From Paracentrotus lividus (lineage: Eukaryota; Echinodermata; Echinoidea; Camarodonta; Echinidae), in the NCBI GenBank assembly GCA_940671915.1, contig CALNVZ010003430.1:21105628-21169627 (forward strand): a stretch of 64,000 bases of DNA. Direction: 5' to 3'. Every line of letters starts with the position of its first letter. Positions within the stretch are counted from its first letter, which is position 1. Positions 1 through 11,290 of the stretch are shown here, piece by piece. The notes under the pieces were generated by a model. That model did no database searches. It was not told where the DNA came from and saw only the letters and a program-made list of their open reading frames with translations. A program made the translations under genes and the position numbers.

Positions 1-1300
1 TCCATATTCGATATACAAATTCAGCAATTTTGATTACCAGTATGCATGTAATTCACCCCACCCTCTGTCAAAAAAGAAAGAAAAAAAGTTAGTTTCCCTA
101 ATTGTGCCTATTTGTTGTTACTTTGAGCGTGTTTGTGAGACATGTATTACATTTCATTCAACTACGATTAAAAGCCCCCCCCCCCCATTGCGCATCTCTC
201 CTCACTTGATCCTTTGTCTGACTCAAATAATAATAATCAAAATGTGTATTAGAACATCCATTTTCCAAGCTGTGGTATAATAGCATATTGTCTGCGCACC
301 CTGAATGCCTGCATTTTGCAGACTACCCACCTCCCCTCAGCTCAACTTTCTCTCTTTGCTCAGCAGCCTTCCGCGGACCTCCGGATTCTTGGAAACTATT
401 TATTGACCTGAAAATAATAGGAAAATGGGGAAATTCCATCATGTCCCAGCATAATTTGTCTCATACTCACTTCTCTAATGTGTCATGTAAGACGATCGAT
501 ACTGTATCCATAGCGATATATAGATCTCTCAAGGGTTACCCTTTCCTTTGTATGTCATGAGCTTAAAAAAGTAGATATCTTTTAATTTTTAATAAAATGA
601 ACATGTCGGGTGTGGCATGAATACTTGAAATATTCTAAAGACACTTTAAAAACAGTTTTATGTTGTTTTTTTTTTCAATTCTTGGGACTAGCATTAAAGA
701 GAAAATTAATTATTATCATTGTATTGATAATAAGTACAATTGTTACATATTTGATTATGGCGGGTAAAGAGTTAATTCAAACCCTAAAAGAGTGAGGTCT
801 TAACTATTAGTATTTGTTAGATTTTATTTTTTATTTGAATTAATTCTCACATCTGTTAGAAAAGATATTAAAGGGATTTAAAGTACTTCTTTATTGTTAT
901 TTTAGTGTTCTTATGATTGAAAGGCAGACTCATGTTCCTTAAGCCAAGGTGTTGTAAAAATGTAATATCATATTCGAGTGCTGTAAACAATTCAAATTCA
1001 GTATCGAAAAAAATATCCGTCGCCATAATGTTTGCTAATTGCCATTGATTATTGCCAATAGGGGGGGGGGGGAATTTGTAACAATAGATGAGCAAAAGTT
1101 CCACCCTGTGAAGTTTTTTAGAAAATAAATTCTCCTCCCAAACAAAATTGAATGTTCTTGATCTCTGGTAGGGCCAATATGCTTGGAACCAACATTTTTT
1201 TTTTTTTTTTTTTTTTGATAACCCTATTGCCAATGAAAGTAAATCACTATATTTTGTGACTTATAATAAAATACAAGTATAATAAAATAAAACACTTCTC
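1..1300. other. AT-rich non-coding stretch, no gene seen
   Basis: I see no exon with paired splice sites and no recognisable protein. The stretch holds mononucleotide runs: a C run near 178-187, a G run near 1061-1071 and a long T run near 1194-1216. The ORFs here are short, of low-complexity composition, and resemble nothing I know. Confidence 0.6.
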
Positions 1301-1329
1301 CTATTTGCTGATCAACATGAATGAGATCC

Positions 1330-1490
1330 ATTCTCATATCTTAAGAGCAGATTGGCTTTTTCATATGATCAGGGTATTTCATACATTCCTACAATCAGGC
1401 TGTAATCTTTATATTAAATCTCAAGATGCAGATTATCTTTCCCATATGAACAGGGTCTCTCATACATTCTTTTCGATTCATGTTAAACCT
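1330..1490. repeat. Two-copy diverged tandem duplication (~90-bp period)
   Basis: Two adjacent segments share the order GCAGATT, TTTC.CATATGA.CAGGGT, then TC.TCATACATTC, about 90 bp apart. The copies differ at many positions, so the duplication is old. It lies just upstream of the ~165-bp array and is not obviously part of it. Confidence 0.5.
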
Positions 1491-1764
1491 AAAGCTATGA
1501 AATAAGAATATGAGAAGGGGTGATAAAATATTTGTAAGGAGCTAAAGGTCACTCAAACTAATCCCCCAATGGGTTGATTCTGGAGAAATGGAGAAGTTCA
1601 ATGGAATGACCTACATCAGATGGTATTTTATCTTGGAAATGAAAATAAATTGTATTGATGTTTTAATGGCCAATAGCAGTATTCTCATGTCATTATAACC
1701 ATTTGAAAATTCCTAGATGTAGTGATTTATTTGTAATAGTTGATTTTTGGATGGTGAAAATAAA

Positions 1765-2386
1765 TAACAGTATTCTGAAAACATAAAATCATTATCTTTT
1801 GGGTTTACGGTTTTCAGTGTAATTGATTTTATATGGCTTTTTCATTAATAAATACTTTCTTCAAATCATGTAATTGGGTTCATAACTTAACTAACAATTA
1901 TTAACAATACTCTGAATACATAAAGTCATATTTACCTATTGTGTTTATTGTAGCTTTCCATGTAATTGATTTTATATGGCTTCTTAATTGATCGATATAT
2001 TCTTTAAATCTTGTTATTTGGGTTCATATAAACTTAAGTAACCGTTCTGAACAGTACTTTGAAAAGATGAAGTCATAATAACCCATTGTTTTTATGAAAG
2101 CTTTTCGTGTAAATGATTTTATATGGCTTCTTAATTACATGTAGTAAATATTTTTTCAAATTATTTCATTGTGGGCTCACAGCTAATGTAACAATTGTGA
2201 ACAATACTCTGAAAACATAGTGTTATAATTAGCTTTGTATTGTATTTATGATTATATATAACTTTCTTTGTAATTGATTTTGTATTGCTTCATTAGGCCT
2301 ATTAATATAAATTTTCTTTCAATTGTGTTATTTTGTTTCTCAACAACCTCATGTCTATTAATTGGTATTTTTCTTCCTGGCTTCAT
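1765..2386. repeat. Tandem array, ~165-bp unit, first part
   Basis: About four diverged copies can be aligned on recurring anchors: AACA.TA.TCTGAA.ACAT, then TGTAATTGATTTTATATGGC, then TTTAAAT or similar, then TTGGGTTCATA. The anchors recur about every 165 bp. The array stops abruptly at 2386, where an inverted-repeat element begins. The same unit resumes after 4039, so the array was once continuous. No coding potential is seen; it looks like a local satellite. Confidence 0.75.
2378..2386 (+). repeat. 9-bp target site duplication, left copy
   Basis: TGGCTTCAT occurs here directly before the inverted-repeat element and again at 4040-4048 directly after it. Uninterrupted array units carry this sequence only once at the same position (for example GCTTCATTAGGCC near 2287), so the second copy looks like a genuine duplication made at insertion. 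Confidence 0.65.
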
Positions 2387-4039
2387 AAGCAGGTCCATTC
2401 CACGTTAAGTGTGTTACACTTCAGAAGGGTTTTCCAAGTGCATTTCTAACCATATTTCTTTTGTAAAACCCCTTTTTCATAAGGCTGTGCATTTAAAATG
2501 GTCTTTGGTAATCACTCTTCAAGAAAAAACAGACAAAAGTCCCTTGCCTTTCACAGACTTTGAGCAAGGAGGAGGTTAAGTGCGTTACGTGTGTTACATT
2601 CGCACAGAAAAAAAAATCAAACACCTTTCAGAAAAAGCCAGATTTCTGTGAAGTATGTCATCGAAAATAAATACTTTTTTGATGTGGCATGCATTAGTGT
2701 TGCAAAATTCAGAACTAAAAGGGTTTGGGTATTCTTGACAAGGAATTTCAGTAAATCAGTTGAACTCAGCGTTACGTATGTTACAAATAAATGTTACGTG
2801 TGTTTCGCGTCTGAAATAGGCAAGTAGGAAACCATCCATATAGCTTTTTTTTTCAAGAATGGATTATATATTGCTGGAAAACAAACACTTTTTCACCGTT
2901 AATACAAAATTCCTTCATAACAAGTTGTATTTGCATTTTGGTCAGTGCTGTGTTACGTTTGTTACAAAAATAATACATGTTTATTTGTAGGAGAAAAGAA
3001 AATGGCCCTCAGATGTTAGATTTCAAGTTAGAATCCTTGTTCTATCATAATACAACAAAAAATGTGTAAAACATATGTTCACTTGTCTCAATAATCTCCT
3101 GAACTGTGTAATATACATAACGTTACGTATGTTACACAATTCACAATCTGGGTTTTGAGACTAGATGGACACAAAATATAGACATGTACATGGTTGTTAT
3201 ATGTTGGAACATGAATTCTAACTTTATATCTAAGATCTTGCCTTTCTGAGAGGTAACTCCTTTCTCACACAAAGAGAAATTTTGTGAATACGTACACTTT
3301 GTTAGACAGTAATCTGCAATTAATCAGTAAGATTGGTCAATTTCCATGTGAAGTATGCAAGTGTGTGGCTTTTAAAACACATTGAAACTAATTTTAGTAC
3401 ATTATTTAATGCAAGCATCAGGTATGCCCTGCTTACATTTGGCCTTTGGAGACCATATCTTCCTTTCTGTAGTCATGTAACATACGTAACGTTACGTATG
3501 TTACACAATTTAAAAGTGATTTTGAGACCAGAGGAACCTAAACAGTAGATAATTCATTGTTGCATAATGTTGGATGATGGATTCTAACTTTAAATCTGAA
3601 ATATCTTGTTTCTAAGAGGACAATTCTTCCCCCCACAAATAAAAATGCTTTATTTCTGTTACGTATGTTACATATTAATTAGACCAAAGTGCAACAAAAT
3701 TTTTTTTTTAACAGCATGCAATTTAAAGTTGCAAAGTGCTTGTTTTCCAAAAATATGGTACTTAAATGTGCCAAAGCTTGTTCATTGAAGTATTTTTAGT
3801 ATGGGTTATGATAAATAATCATTATTTAATATAACTGTTTGTTTTCATCTATTTTGAGTAAAACAAAAGAGCTTGCGCTCCTACTGCCCTCCTACAGCCA
3901 GTCAATGCCAGTAAATTAAATGTTGTTACCGTTTTTTGACAGTCTGGATACCATACATCAAGAAAATACCCAATTTAGACAAGAAAAACAAAATTTAATT
4001 TTCAAGACCCAGGACCACTTTGCGTGGAATGGACCAGCT
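2387..4039. mobile_element. 1.65-kb non-autonomous TIR element built of ~180-bp tandem units
   Basis: The ends are inverted: AGC(A/T)GGTCCATTCCACG starts near 2388, and its complement CGTGGAATGGACC with AGCT ends near 4039. Between them the sequence is a tandem series of roughly 170-190-bp units, most of which carry GTTACGTATGTTACA or a close variant. These sit at 2404, 2584, 2771, 2952, 3122, 3491 and 3658, with a degenerate one near 3286. No transposase frame is present, so the element would depend on enzymes supplied in trans. The 9-bp duplication would fit the Mutator/MULE range (8-11 bp), but the family is not established. Helentron-like elements also carry tandem cores, though they do not make such duplications. 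Confidence 0.75.
3476..3505. repeat. 30-bp perfect palindrome of the GTTACGTATGTTACA motif
   Basis: The unit motif at 3491-3505 is immediately preceded by its exact reverse complement TGTAACATACGTAAC at 3476-3490, giving a gapless 15+15-bp palindrome. All other copies in the element are single and in forward orientation. Confidence 0.9.
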
Positions 4040-4330
4040 TGGCTTCATTATTAATCTAAATTTTCTTTAATTTGTGTTAGGTACCTTCCCAAAAGTTAAA
4101 GCCGCGGCTCGCTGCGTGAACGCCGCACAGCAGGCTTATAGGCAGGATATACCGTTCCCCTAGTATTATTCTTCCATTGACTTAATAATAAATCGCCGCT
4201 GTGCGTCGTTCACGCAGCGGGCCGCGGCTTTAACTTTTGGGAAGGTACCTTATTTTGGTTCATAACCAACACTTGGTTTTTAATTGGGTATTTTTATGGC
4301 TTTCGGCACCTAATCATAAATGTGTTGCAA
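4040..4330. repeat. Tandem array, ~165-bp unit, resumed after the insertion
   Basis: TGGCTTCATTATTAAT, then TAAATTTTCTTT, then TTTGTGTTA matches the unit at 2280-2330. After the 4080-4249 insertion the match continues with TTTTGGTTCATAACC, then TTAATTGGGTATTTTTATGGC, as in the unit at 2330-2380. This fixes both insertion points precisely. Confidence 0.7.
4080..4249. mobile_element. 170-bp palindromic MITE with TTA target duplication
   Basis: A left arm beginning GGTACCTTCCCAAAAGTTAA is the near-perfect reverse complement of the right arm, which ends TTAACTTTTGGGAAGGTACC. The arms are over 50 bp each and include GC-rich CCGCGGC and GTGAACG blocks; the loop is about 60 bp. TTA flanks both sides (4077-4079 and 4250-4252). 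The surrounding array has a single TTA at this point, so a 3-bp duplication is supported. A TTA/TAA duplication is typical of PIF/Harbinger-type elements; family membership is inferred. Confidence 0.85.
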
Positions 4331-4884
4331 ATTGCGATTGTGCTCAATTTCCCTTGGGCATTTGTGCTATCATTATAGCTGATAAATTTCATTTTGCAGA
4401 TCACATTTTGTCTAAATCCATCTCCATGCTACTCGCTCTATAATCAGATTAAAATTGCATTTTTTTTTTTTAGATAAAATTTTTTATATAACAAGTATAA
4501 GAAATTATGAAATTTAGATGTATTTTTTAACTTTCAGTAGTAGAAATGGGGTAAAGTAGGACCTTGTTTGAATATTCTAGACCTGTACCATTATCATTTG
4601 AGATGGGATAGATAGAATTCATTAGGGGTTTTATTTGTTTGTTTAATATTAAAGAAAAAAATCATAAGTGATTTTCCTATGTTAATTTTTTTGTTCATCT
4701 TATTTCTGCAAATTGTAAATATTAAATTCAAAATACCATTACCTGTAGATCTCAATGACCATCACTTCAAATGATGTCTTAATGTTGTTTGGTATTCTTT
4801 GAAACAGGGAATATACACTGATTAAATTCAACCTCCCATATTATACAGCTTGGGAAATAATTAGTAGACCAAAACCATATGGGA
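4331..4884. other. Non-coding spacer
   Basis: AT-rich sequence with A and T runs. No exon, RNA gene or clear repeat is visible. Confidence 0.5.
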
Positions 4885-5689
4885 GCTTCAGTTTTTGGTA
4901 CCTTTGCTTTATCTTGGACGTTTCCCCGACCACTCTTGTGTATTGAAAAATAAAAACAATTTGTCAACCCCCACAATGCCTATTTTTGTCATTTTTTCAC
5001 ATTTTGGGGCCCCTTTATTGTTAACCCAGCTGACCAGGCCCCTTCCGTCCTACCCCCGCGAAACATGTCTGAAATGTATGGCTGTTGCTGCTCTTTACGT
5101 CAAATTTAAAGGTTTAAGGTCACAAGCTTTGGTCTCTTGTCTAGGGGAGGGGTTGAAATGAAAAGTGAGATCGGTGAAAATTTTAAATATTTTATCTTAC
5201 CTTTATCGTCAAAACAAAGGAAATAAAGAACAATCATGAACCGTTAATTATTATTGTTTTCCCCTTTTTTTTCAGCCTTAATGACAAGGTTTTAAATGAT
5301 AACCATAGTCTATTTTTCATTATTATTTATGTTTGTTTGGCTGAGATTCTAAAATACATTTTTCAGTGTTGTAAAAATGAATAAAATTGATTTTAAACCC
5401 CAATCAAAATAAACTTTGACCTTCCCCCTAGACAATATATCAAAGTCTTTGACCATAAACCTAGATTTAACTTGAAGAACAATAACAACTGGATACTTCA
5501 CCCGCATTTCTTGGGGTTGGGACGGAGGTGGCCTTGGTCAGCCGGTTGAACAAAAAAGGGGCCCAAATGTGGAAAAAAAAATGACAAAAATGGGCATTGT
5601 GGGGGTTGACAAACTGTTTTTATTTTTCAATACCCGGGAGTGGCTGGGGGAACGTCCAAGATATAGCAAGGGTACCAAACACTGAAAGC
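4885..5689. mobile_element. ~805-bp foldback element with ~270-bp arms
   Basis: The left arm (4885 to about 5150) and the right arm (about 5405-5689) are diverged reverse complements through most of their length. The outer blocks are GCTTCAG.TTTGGTACC on the left and GGTACCAAACACTGAAAGC on the right. Inner shared blocks include TTGTCAACCCCCACAATGCC, CTGACCA.GGCC and TTGTCTAGGGG. The centre is AT-rich and has no coding frame. ORFs on either strand here are mirror images of one another and are not genes. Confidence 0.8.
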
Positions 5690-5939
5690 ATGAACAAACA
5701 AGAAGCCGGAGCAAAGTGATGTGGCTCGACCGCATAAAAAAATATCCAAGCTTTATGAGCAACAGTGTAGTAGGATTAGTGGTATACTTTTTATCCAGCT
5801 ATGTTAGAGATATACTGCCATCTTGTGTTGGTACTTTTGACAGTTAGTAAAAATGAGAAATTGGTTAATGTGTACAATGTAGGAACAATGTCCAGATCTG
5901 GAAAAAAAATAATAATTTGCTTGTAATTTCCTTTATTAT

Positions 5940-6034
5940 CTTTCTTCTTCTTCTTTTTTAAATTTTTTTTTTTTTCATTTTTTTTTTTTTTTTGGGGGGG
6001 GGGAGGATAAATATTTCTGATATCAGAAATATTT
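5940..6034. repeat. Pyrimidine/poly-T run joined to poly-G, then a 26-bp perfect palindrome
   Basis: A CTT/T-rich tract ends in a T run directly followed by a G run (about 5994-6003). At 6009-6034 lies a perfect palindrome centred on CTGATATCAG with AAATATTT-type ends. No function can be assigned. Confidence 0.7.
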
Positions 6035-6152
6035 GAATTTTACCTACAAGTACATTTTTCTTGCCTTCCTCCACCTGATTTGGTTTGGGGTTTTGATTGG
6101 TTTATTATACCTGACTGCTCAGAGAGCAATTAAATGGGACCTAAGGCTCTAA

Positions 6153-6601
6153 GGGTGTGTTCAATGTCCAGTTTCAAATTCATACGCCAACATGAATCAT
6201 GATACAAAACGCAATCACAATACACAAACGCGATCAGCGGTGCACCGTTCAGTGTCAAAAATTTAAAGCTGATTATATTTCTATCGTCTTTATATTCCCT
6301 GCTCTCAAAAAAACAATCATCTTCTCCTTTTTTCACTTGCACCGGAAGCTTCCACCGCAAGAGCATATTTAAACACGTTTGAAAACTCAATCATGTTTAA
6401 TGTCGCATTTCATTGCAATCGCGATGCTCAAGGTCGTTAAATTGAAGCTGATTGTGTTTCAAAACGCATCTTTTTCGGCGATGGGGGATGGGGGATAATG
6501 AACACACACTTTGTTTCTCTTTATATCGGCGTTTTGTAATTGCGTTTTGTATCATGATTCATGTTGGCGTATAAATTTGAAACTGGACATTGAACACACT
6601 C
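6153..6601. mobile_element. 449-bp PIF/Harbinger-like MITE
   Basis: The left end GGGTGTGTTCAATGTCCAG matches the reverse complement of the right end (GAGTGTGTTCAATGTCCAG) with one mismatch. The inverted arms extend through CATGAATCATGATACAAAAC. TAA occurs on both sides (6150-6152 and 6602-6604), the 3-bp duplication expected of PIF/Harbinger elements, whose ends also commonly begin GGG. There is no transposase, so it is non-autonomous. An 86-codon minus-strand ORF inside is a by-product of the palindrome. Confidence 0.8.
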
Positions 6602-6605
6602 TAAG

Positions 6606-7384
6606 TCCTATCCCAGGAACTTGGCATAGGGGATAAATGCCTTTACAAAGTGCACTCTTCTATAGACTTTATAGGATTTAAAAAAAAACTAAATCAAGTC
6701 CAGATTATAGGATTCCTGTAGCAAGTGACAGATCCCCAGTCTGTTTTGAGGGTGTAGGTTTAGGTTATCTTGAGAACACGTGGCCCTCAAGGAGTTTGCA
6801 GGTGTAACCCCATTGACAAAAAAAAAAATCTACTATTCCTATAGGCTTAATGCATGTCATCCTTTTGCAGGCAAAAATATTACATTTCTAGTTTTTGAGA
6901 GGATATAGTAGTATATCAATGACTATATCTTCCCACAACATGATTAAGCTCAAATGTGTATGGTTGTCATTTTATTGCGATTATCAAAATTAATTCCTAT
7001 TATTTCGAACCTCGAAAAATATACCGTACGGTGCGAACCGTTGACCGTTAGCGCAGAGATTAATGTATGCTGATGCGCCATGTGTATATTGCTGTGTGTG
7101 GTCCGTGCTGCACGCACTGTAATATCAACGATGTTGATGGAGAGCTGGTCTAGATTGGTAGTCAGATTTTCGTTTCATATTACTGATCTGGGCAACCTAT
7201 AACAGTGAGATTGAATAGACCGTATAGGTTGATCATATTCCAAAGTTAATGCCAAGTTGCATTAGTTTTCGCAATTTACCTTTAAGCCTACACAGTTACT
7301 GTCGCTTGTGGGTTGGCTCTCTATAAAATTCATACTTCAGCCAGATGATACAAAGCCATGTTTAAAGCTACACATGAACAGTGA
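6606..7384. other. Non-coding spacer
   Basis: No gene is visible. It is locally more GC-rich near 7025-7125 (CCGTACGGTGCGAACCG and TGCTGCACGCACTG) than the surroundings, but there are no splice-bounded frames. Confidence 0.5.
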
Positions 7385-9990
7385 GGTCACCATATGCGAT
7401 TTTGCAGGGGAAAATTGGGGGAAATCCCGATGTTGAACACCTCACCACTCGTCATAGACATAGAGCATTCACCTACCCTCTCTTTTTATGAAGTTGAAGT
7501 TCAACAAGATACATTTGAAATCCTTGATCTAAGCATGATCGAGTCAGCATTGATTATGTCTATATATCGTGCCAACTTTGGACTCTCATCTCTTTTAGAT
7601 CTTTAACATGGTCAGTAAGTGCACCGTATGCCATTAAGAGGAAAAGGGGGGGGGAGGGTCCCTGAATTAAAATGGACGATCACCCCTTGTCATAGAGCAT
7701 TCACCTATCATGAAGTTGAAGTTGAACTAAAGAAGATATATTTGGTACCCTGGATGCTGATTGTGTCGCCTTATAATATGTTGTATGGACTAAAATCTGA
7801 CTTGAAACTATAAGATCATTGGTCAGTGATGTCACTATCACCATTTCTGGAAGAAAAATTTTTTTAAAAAAATTAAAAAAAAACTGAAATTGACAATCAA
7901 CCCTTTAGAGCATTCACCCACTCTCCCGTATTTTATGGAGTTGAAGTTCAACTGAGAAACATAGATTTGATACTCTGGATCTAAATTTCTCTTGCTGATT
8001 AGGCCGCCATAGAATATGTTGTATGGACTAAAATTTGTCCTGAAACTATAAGATCATTGGTCAGTGATATCATGATCTCTGGGGGAAGGGGGATTCCCTT
8101 AAATGAACAATCACCTCTTGTCATAGAGCATTCACCTGCCTTTTGAACCTCTATGGTTTTATGAAGTTGAAGTTCAACTAAACAAGAAAGATTCGAAACC
8201 CTGGATCTAAATTACTCTTGCTGATTGTGTCGCCTTATAATATGTTGTATGGAATAAAAATCTGTCTTGAAACTGTCAGATTATTGGTCAATGATGTTAC
8301 CATATCTAGGGGAAGGGGGATTCCCTAAAAATGAACAATCACCTCTTGTCATAGAGCATTCACCTACATTTTGAACCTCTTCGGTTTTATGAAGTTGAAG
8401 TTCAGCTATAAAACAAGATAGATTTGAAACCCTGGATCTAAATTACTCTTGCCGATTGTGTCGCCTTATAATATGTTGTATGGAATAAAAATCTGTCTTG
8501 AAACTATAAGATCATTGGTCAGTGATGTCATGATCTCTGGGGGAAGGGGGATTCCCTAAAAATAGACTCTCACCCGTTGTCATAGACCGTTCTCATACAT
8601 TTTGAACCTCCCTTGGTTTATATGAAGTTGAAGTTCAACTAAAGTAGATAGATTTGAAACCCTGAATCTAAATTTCTCTTGCTGATTAGGCCACTGGAGA
8701 ATATGTTGTTTGGATTAAAAATCTGTCTAGAAACTGTCAGATCATTGGTCAGTGATGTAACCATATCTAGGGGAAGGGGGATTCCCGAAAATAGACACTC
8801 CCCCCTTGTCATAGAGCAATCACCTACATTGTGAACCTCGTTGGTTTATATGAAGATGAAGTTCAACTAAACAAGATAGATTTGAAACCCTGGATCCAAA
8901 TTTCTCTTGCTGATTAGGCTACCTTAGAATATATTGTATGGGATAAAATCTGTCTTGAAACTATCAATTAATTGGTCAGTGATCTCACCATCTCTCGGGG
9001 AAGGGGGAAAAGTTCAAAACTCTCATATGGACACTCATCTCTTGCCAGTAGAACATTAATTTATCTTTTGAACCTCCTTGGTTTATATGAAGTTGAAGTT
9101 CAGCTAAAGTAGACATATACCTTGTTTACACTGTGACTCGGGTCGCGGGTTCGACACGGCAATCGTGCTCGACACGGCAATTTTATGCCATGTAAACTTG
9201 ATCAGTGTGATCCGCAACCAGGGTTCGACACGCCTTTTTTGCTCTGCCAAAATCGTAGGTGTCGATCCGGGAGGCGGGTTCGACACGGCAATTTTTATGT
9301 GTGTAAACAGAAAGCCGTGTCGAAGTCAATGACCTTGAGGTCAGATATGGAACTTGGCTATACATCGCAACACACATTAATGACGTCCCTTTACTTTCGG
9401 TCATGATCTGGGAGCCGTGTTGAACTCTCCTTTTTTGTTGTGTATAAACACGATCACAGGTTCACTCTTTGCAGTGTCGAACCTGTCCCGTGGATTCGAC
9501 ACGAGAGCCGAGTCTCAATGTAAACGCGGTAATATTTGATACCCTGGATCTAAATCATTGATGTTGATTGTCTCGGCATTGAATATGTCTATATAACGTG
9601 CAGTCTTTGGACTTGTATTAGAAGCGTTCTAGAAAAAGAATAAGATCTTTAAGATGATCAATGAGGGCATGATCGACAAGGGGGGGGGGGGTTGATTCCT
9701 AAATTAGAATGGACGCTCACCTCTTGCGATAGAGCATTAACCTACCCTCTCTCAGTTTCTTACTAAAGAAGATATATCTGATACCCTGGATCTAATCTAC
9801 TATAGTGCTGATTGAGATGGCTGAAGATATGTCTATATATGACTAATATCTCTCTCGAACCCATATAAGATCTTTAATCATATGGTCAGTGAAGTTGCCA
9901 TATTTAAGAGGAGGGGGAAATCCCGGGAATGTACAACTCATATCATGTCATTTGACTTTCGCTCTATCGTCTTTTGTGTTTTTCATGAAT
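7385..9990. repeat. Tandem array of about ten ~225-bp units
   Basis: Units recur at roughly 7385, 7611, 7831, 8061, 8291, 8521, 8756, 8981, 9656 and 9886. Each carries, in order, a G-rich AGGGGAAGGGGGATTCCC block, GTCATAGAGCATTCACCT, TATGAAGTTGAAGTTCAACT, GAAACCCTGGATCTAAAT, TATGTTGTATGGA.TAAAA, and AAACTATAAGATCATTGGTC. The central units (8061-8755) are most alike and the edge units most diverged, as expected for arrays homogenised from the middle. No unit keeps a shared long reading frame, so I read it as non-coding satellite. One unit carries a foldback insertion. Confidence 0.9.
9118..9531. mobile_element. ~414-bp foldback MITE inserted in one array unit
   Basis: The left end TACC.TGTTTACACTGTGACTCGG pairs with the complement of the right end (TACC.CGTTTACATTGAGACTCGG). 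GTTCGACACGG-type motifs recur many times in both orientations inside. Neighbouring units read AGTAGATAGATTTGAAACCCTGG without a break, so the insertion point is clear. ATA flanks both sides (9115-9117 and 9532-9534), consistent with a 3-bp duplication. The ORFs here on both strands are by-products of the inverted repeats. Confidence 0.8.
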
Positions 9991-11290
9991 TCCGAAGTTC
10001 AACTGATGCCACATATGGTTTTTTGGTTTTGTTTTCCTGCATAACGAAAGATTTCCCGAAATAGTCGGAATTAAAGATTACATCATGGTTTGGAGGGGTT
10101 TATCAGTCTGCTATCACAATGATGTATGATTTAGGATAATCGATTGAGGCATTGCTGCATCACTTTCCAAAATAAGGAGTCATGAATGATTAGATCATGG
10201 AAATTCCTAAAGGTTAGGGACAGTGAACTGAGTAACAGCCAGTAATATCCGCACAGTCTGAGACATTTGAATGATATGATTTTTCATAAATCAATTTTGA
10301 CTTTGTTAATTTATTTATTGTCTTAAAACATAATTCAATACAAAACATTTTGTAATATAAACAATCATGTCAATCCTTGCACATGTAACCTTACTGTCTA
10401 GCCTAAGCTCATTCCTGAATGAAAAAGCTGCATGCATTAAAAATGTAAAGGCAGTTAGCAAAGTTTATGCCAGGGAAAAAATACAGGGGCTCAGGGCATT
10501 TTAGCCACCGTAAGGCTGAAAGACCCATTGTTACCATTGAAAACATGAAAGCGGGGGCAATTTTTTCAGAAAAAGTTGAAGAAGAGCCAATGCACAGATA
10601 AAATTACTTTTGACCCTGGACTCTATGCAATCTGCTTAGAAATTGTAACCTGAAACACTAATTGTAAATAAAGATTAAGCATTGAAAATATGTTGGGGGA
10701 GGGCGAATGTGAATATGTGCAGAATGATTTTCATGGTGATTAATTTTTCACACTTCAGATCTCAGCTCGTGCCTGGAATTTTTTATTTTTTGTTGTTGAA
10801 ACGTTGGAGGGTGTAGAATAATACATCCGATGGTTCCCCTGATATTTTCATGCCATTATCTGAACAGTTTATTGTCATGCTTAGATGGCGCCTTTGACTA
10901 ACTTAATGACTCTGCCACCAGTGTCATTTTTAATGTTCATGGCAGCATGAAAAGACAAATCTGCTGAACTAGATCAGCAGACGGCCTACATAGATTCTCT
11001 GGGGATATTTCCTTTGATTACTTTTGGTTGATGTATGTTGTCAAAATGGCATGAAGATTAACCCAGCTTTTGTAATTGTCCCACAGTATGCGCCCTCTAA
11101 TAGCATGGTTGGATCATCAAACTGACTTTCTATGAATTACATTATGTGGGACTAGCTAAAGAATTTTTAGGTGAATGAGTTTGATTAATGCAGGCTCAAA
11201 GTTCATACCATCTCAAAGTAATAATTATTATCCTGATATTACTATTGTCAACATCTACTCAATTCAGCCACAAGGCTGCTAGTGCCCGTG
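9991..11290. other. Non-coding stretch
   Basis: No exon or repeat structure stands out. Sequence is AT-rich and apparently unique. Confidence 0.5.

Noticed and set aside
7385..9990. CRISPR-like or coding repeat array
   Set aside because: Unit length, divergence and eukaryotic context exclude CRISPR; no shared reading frame among units.
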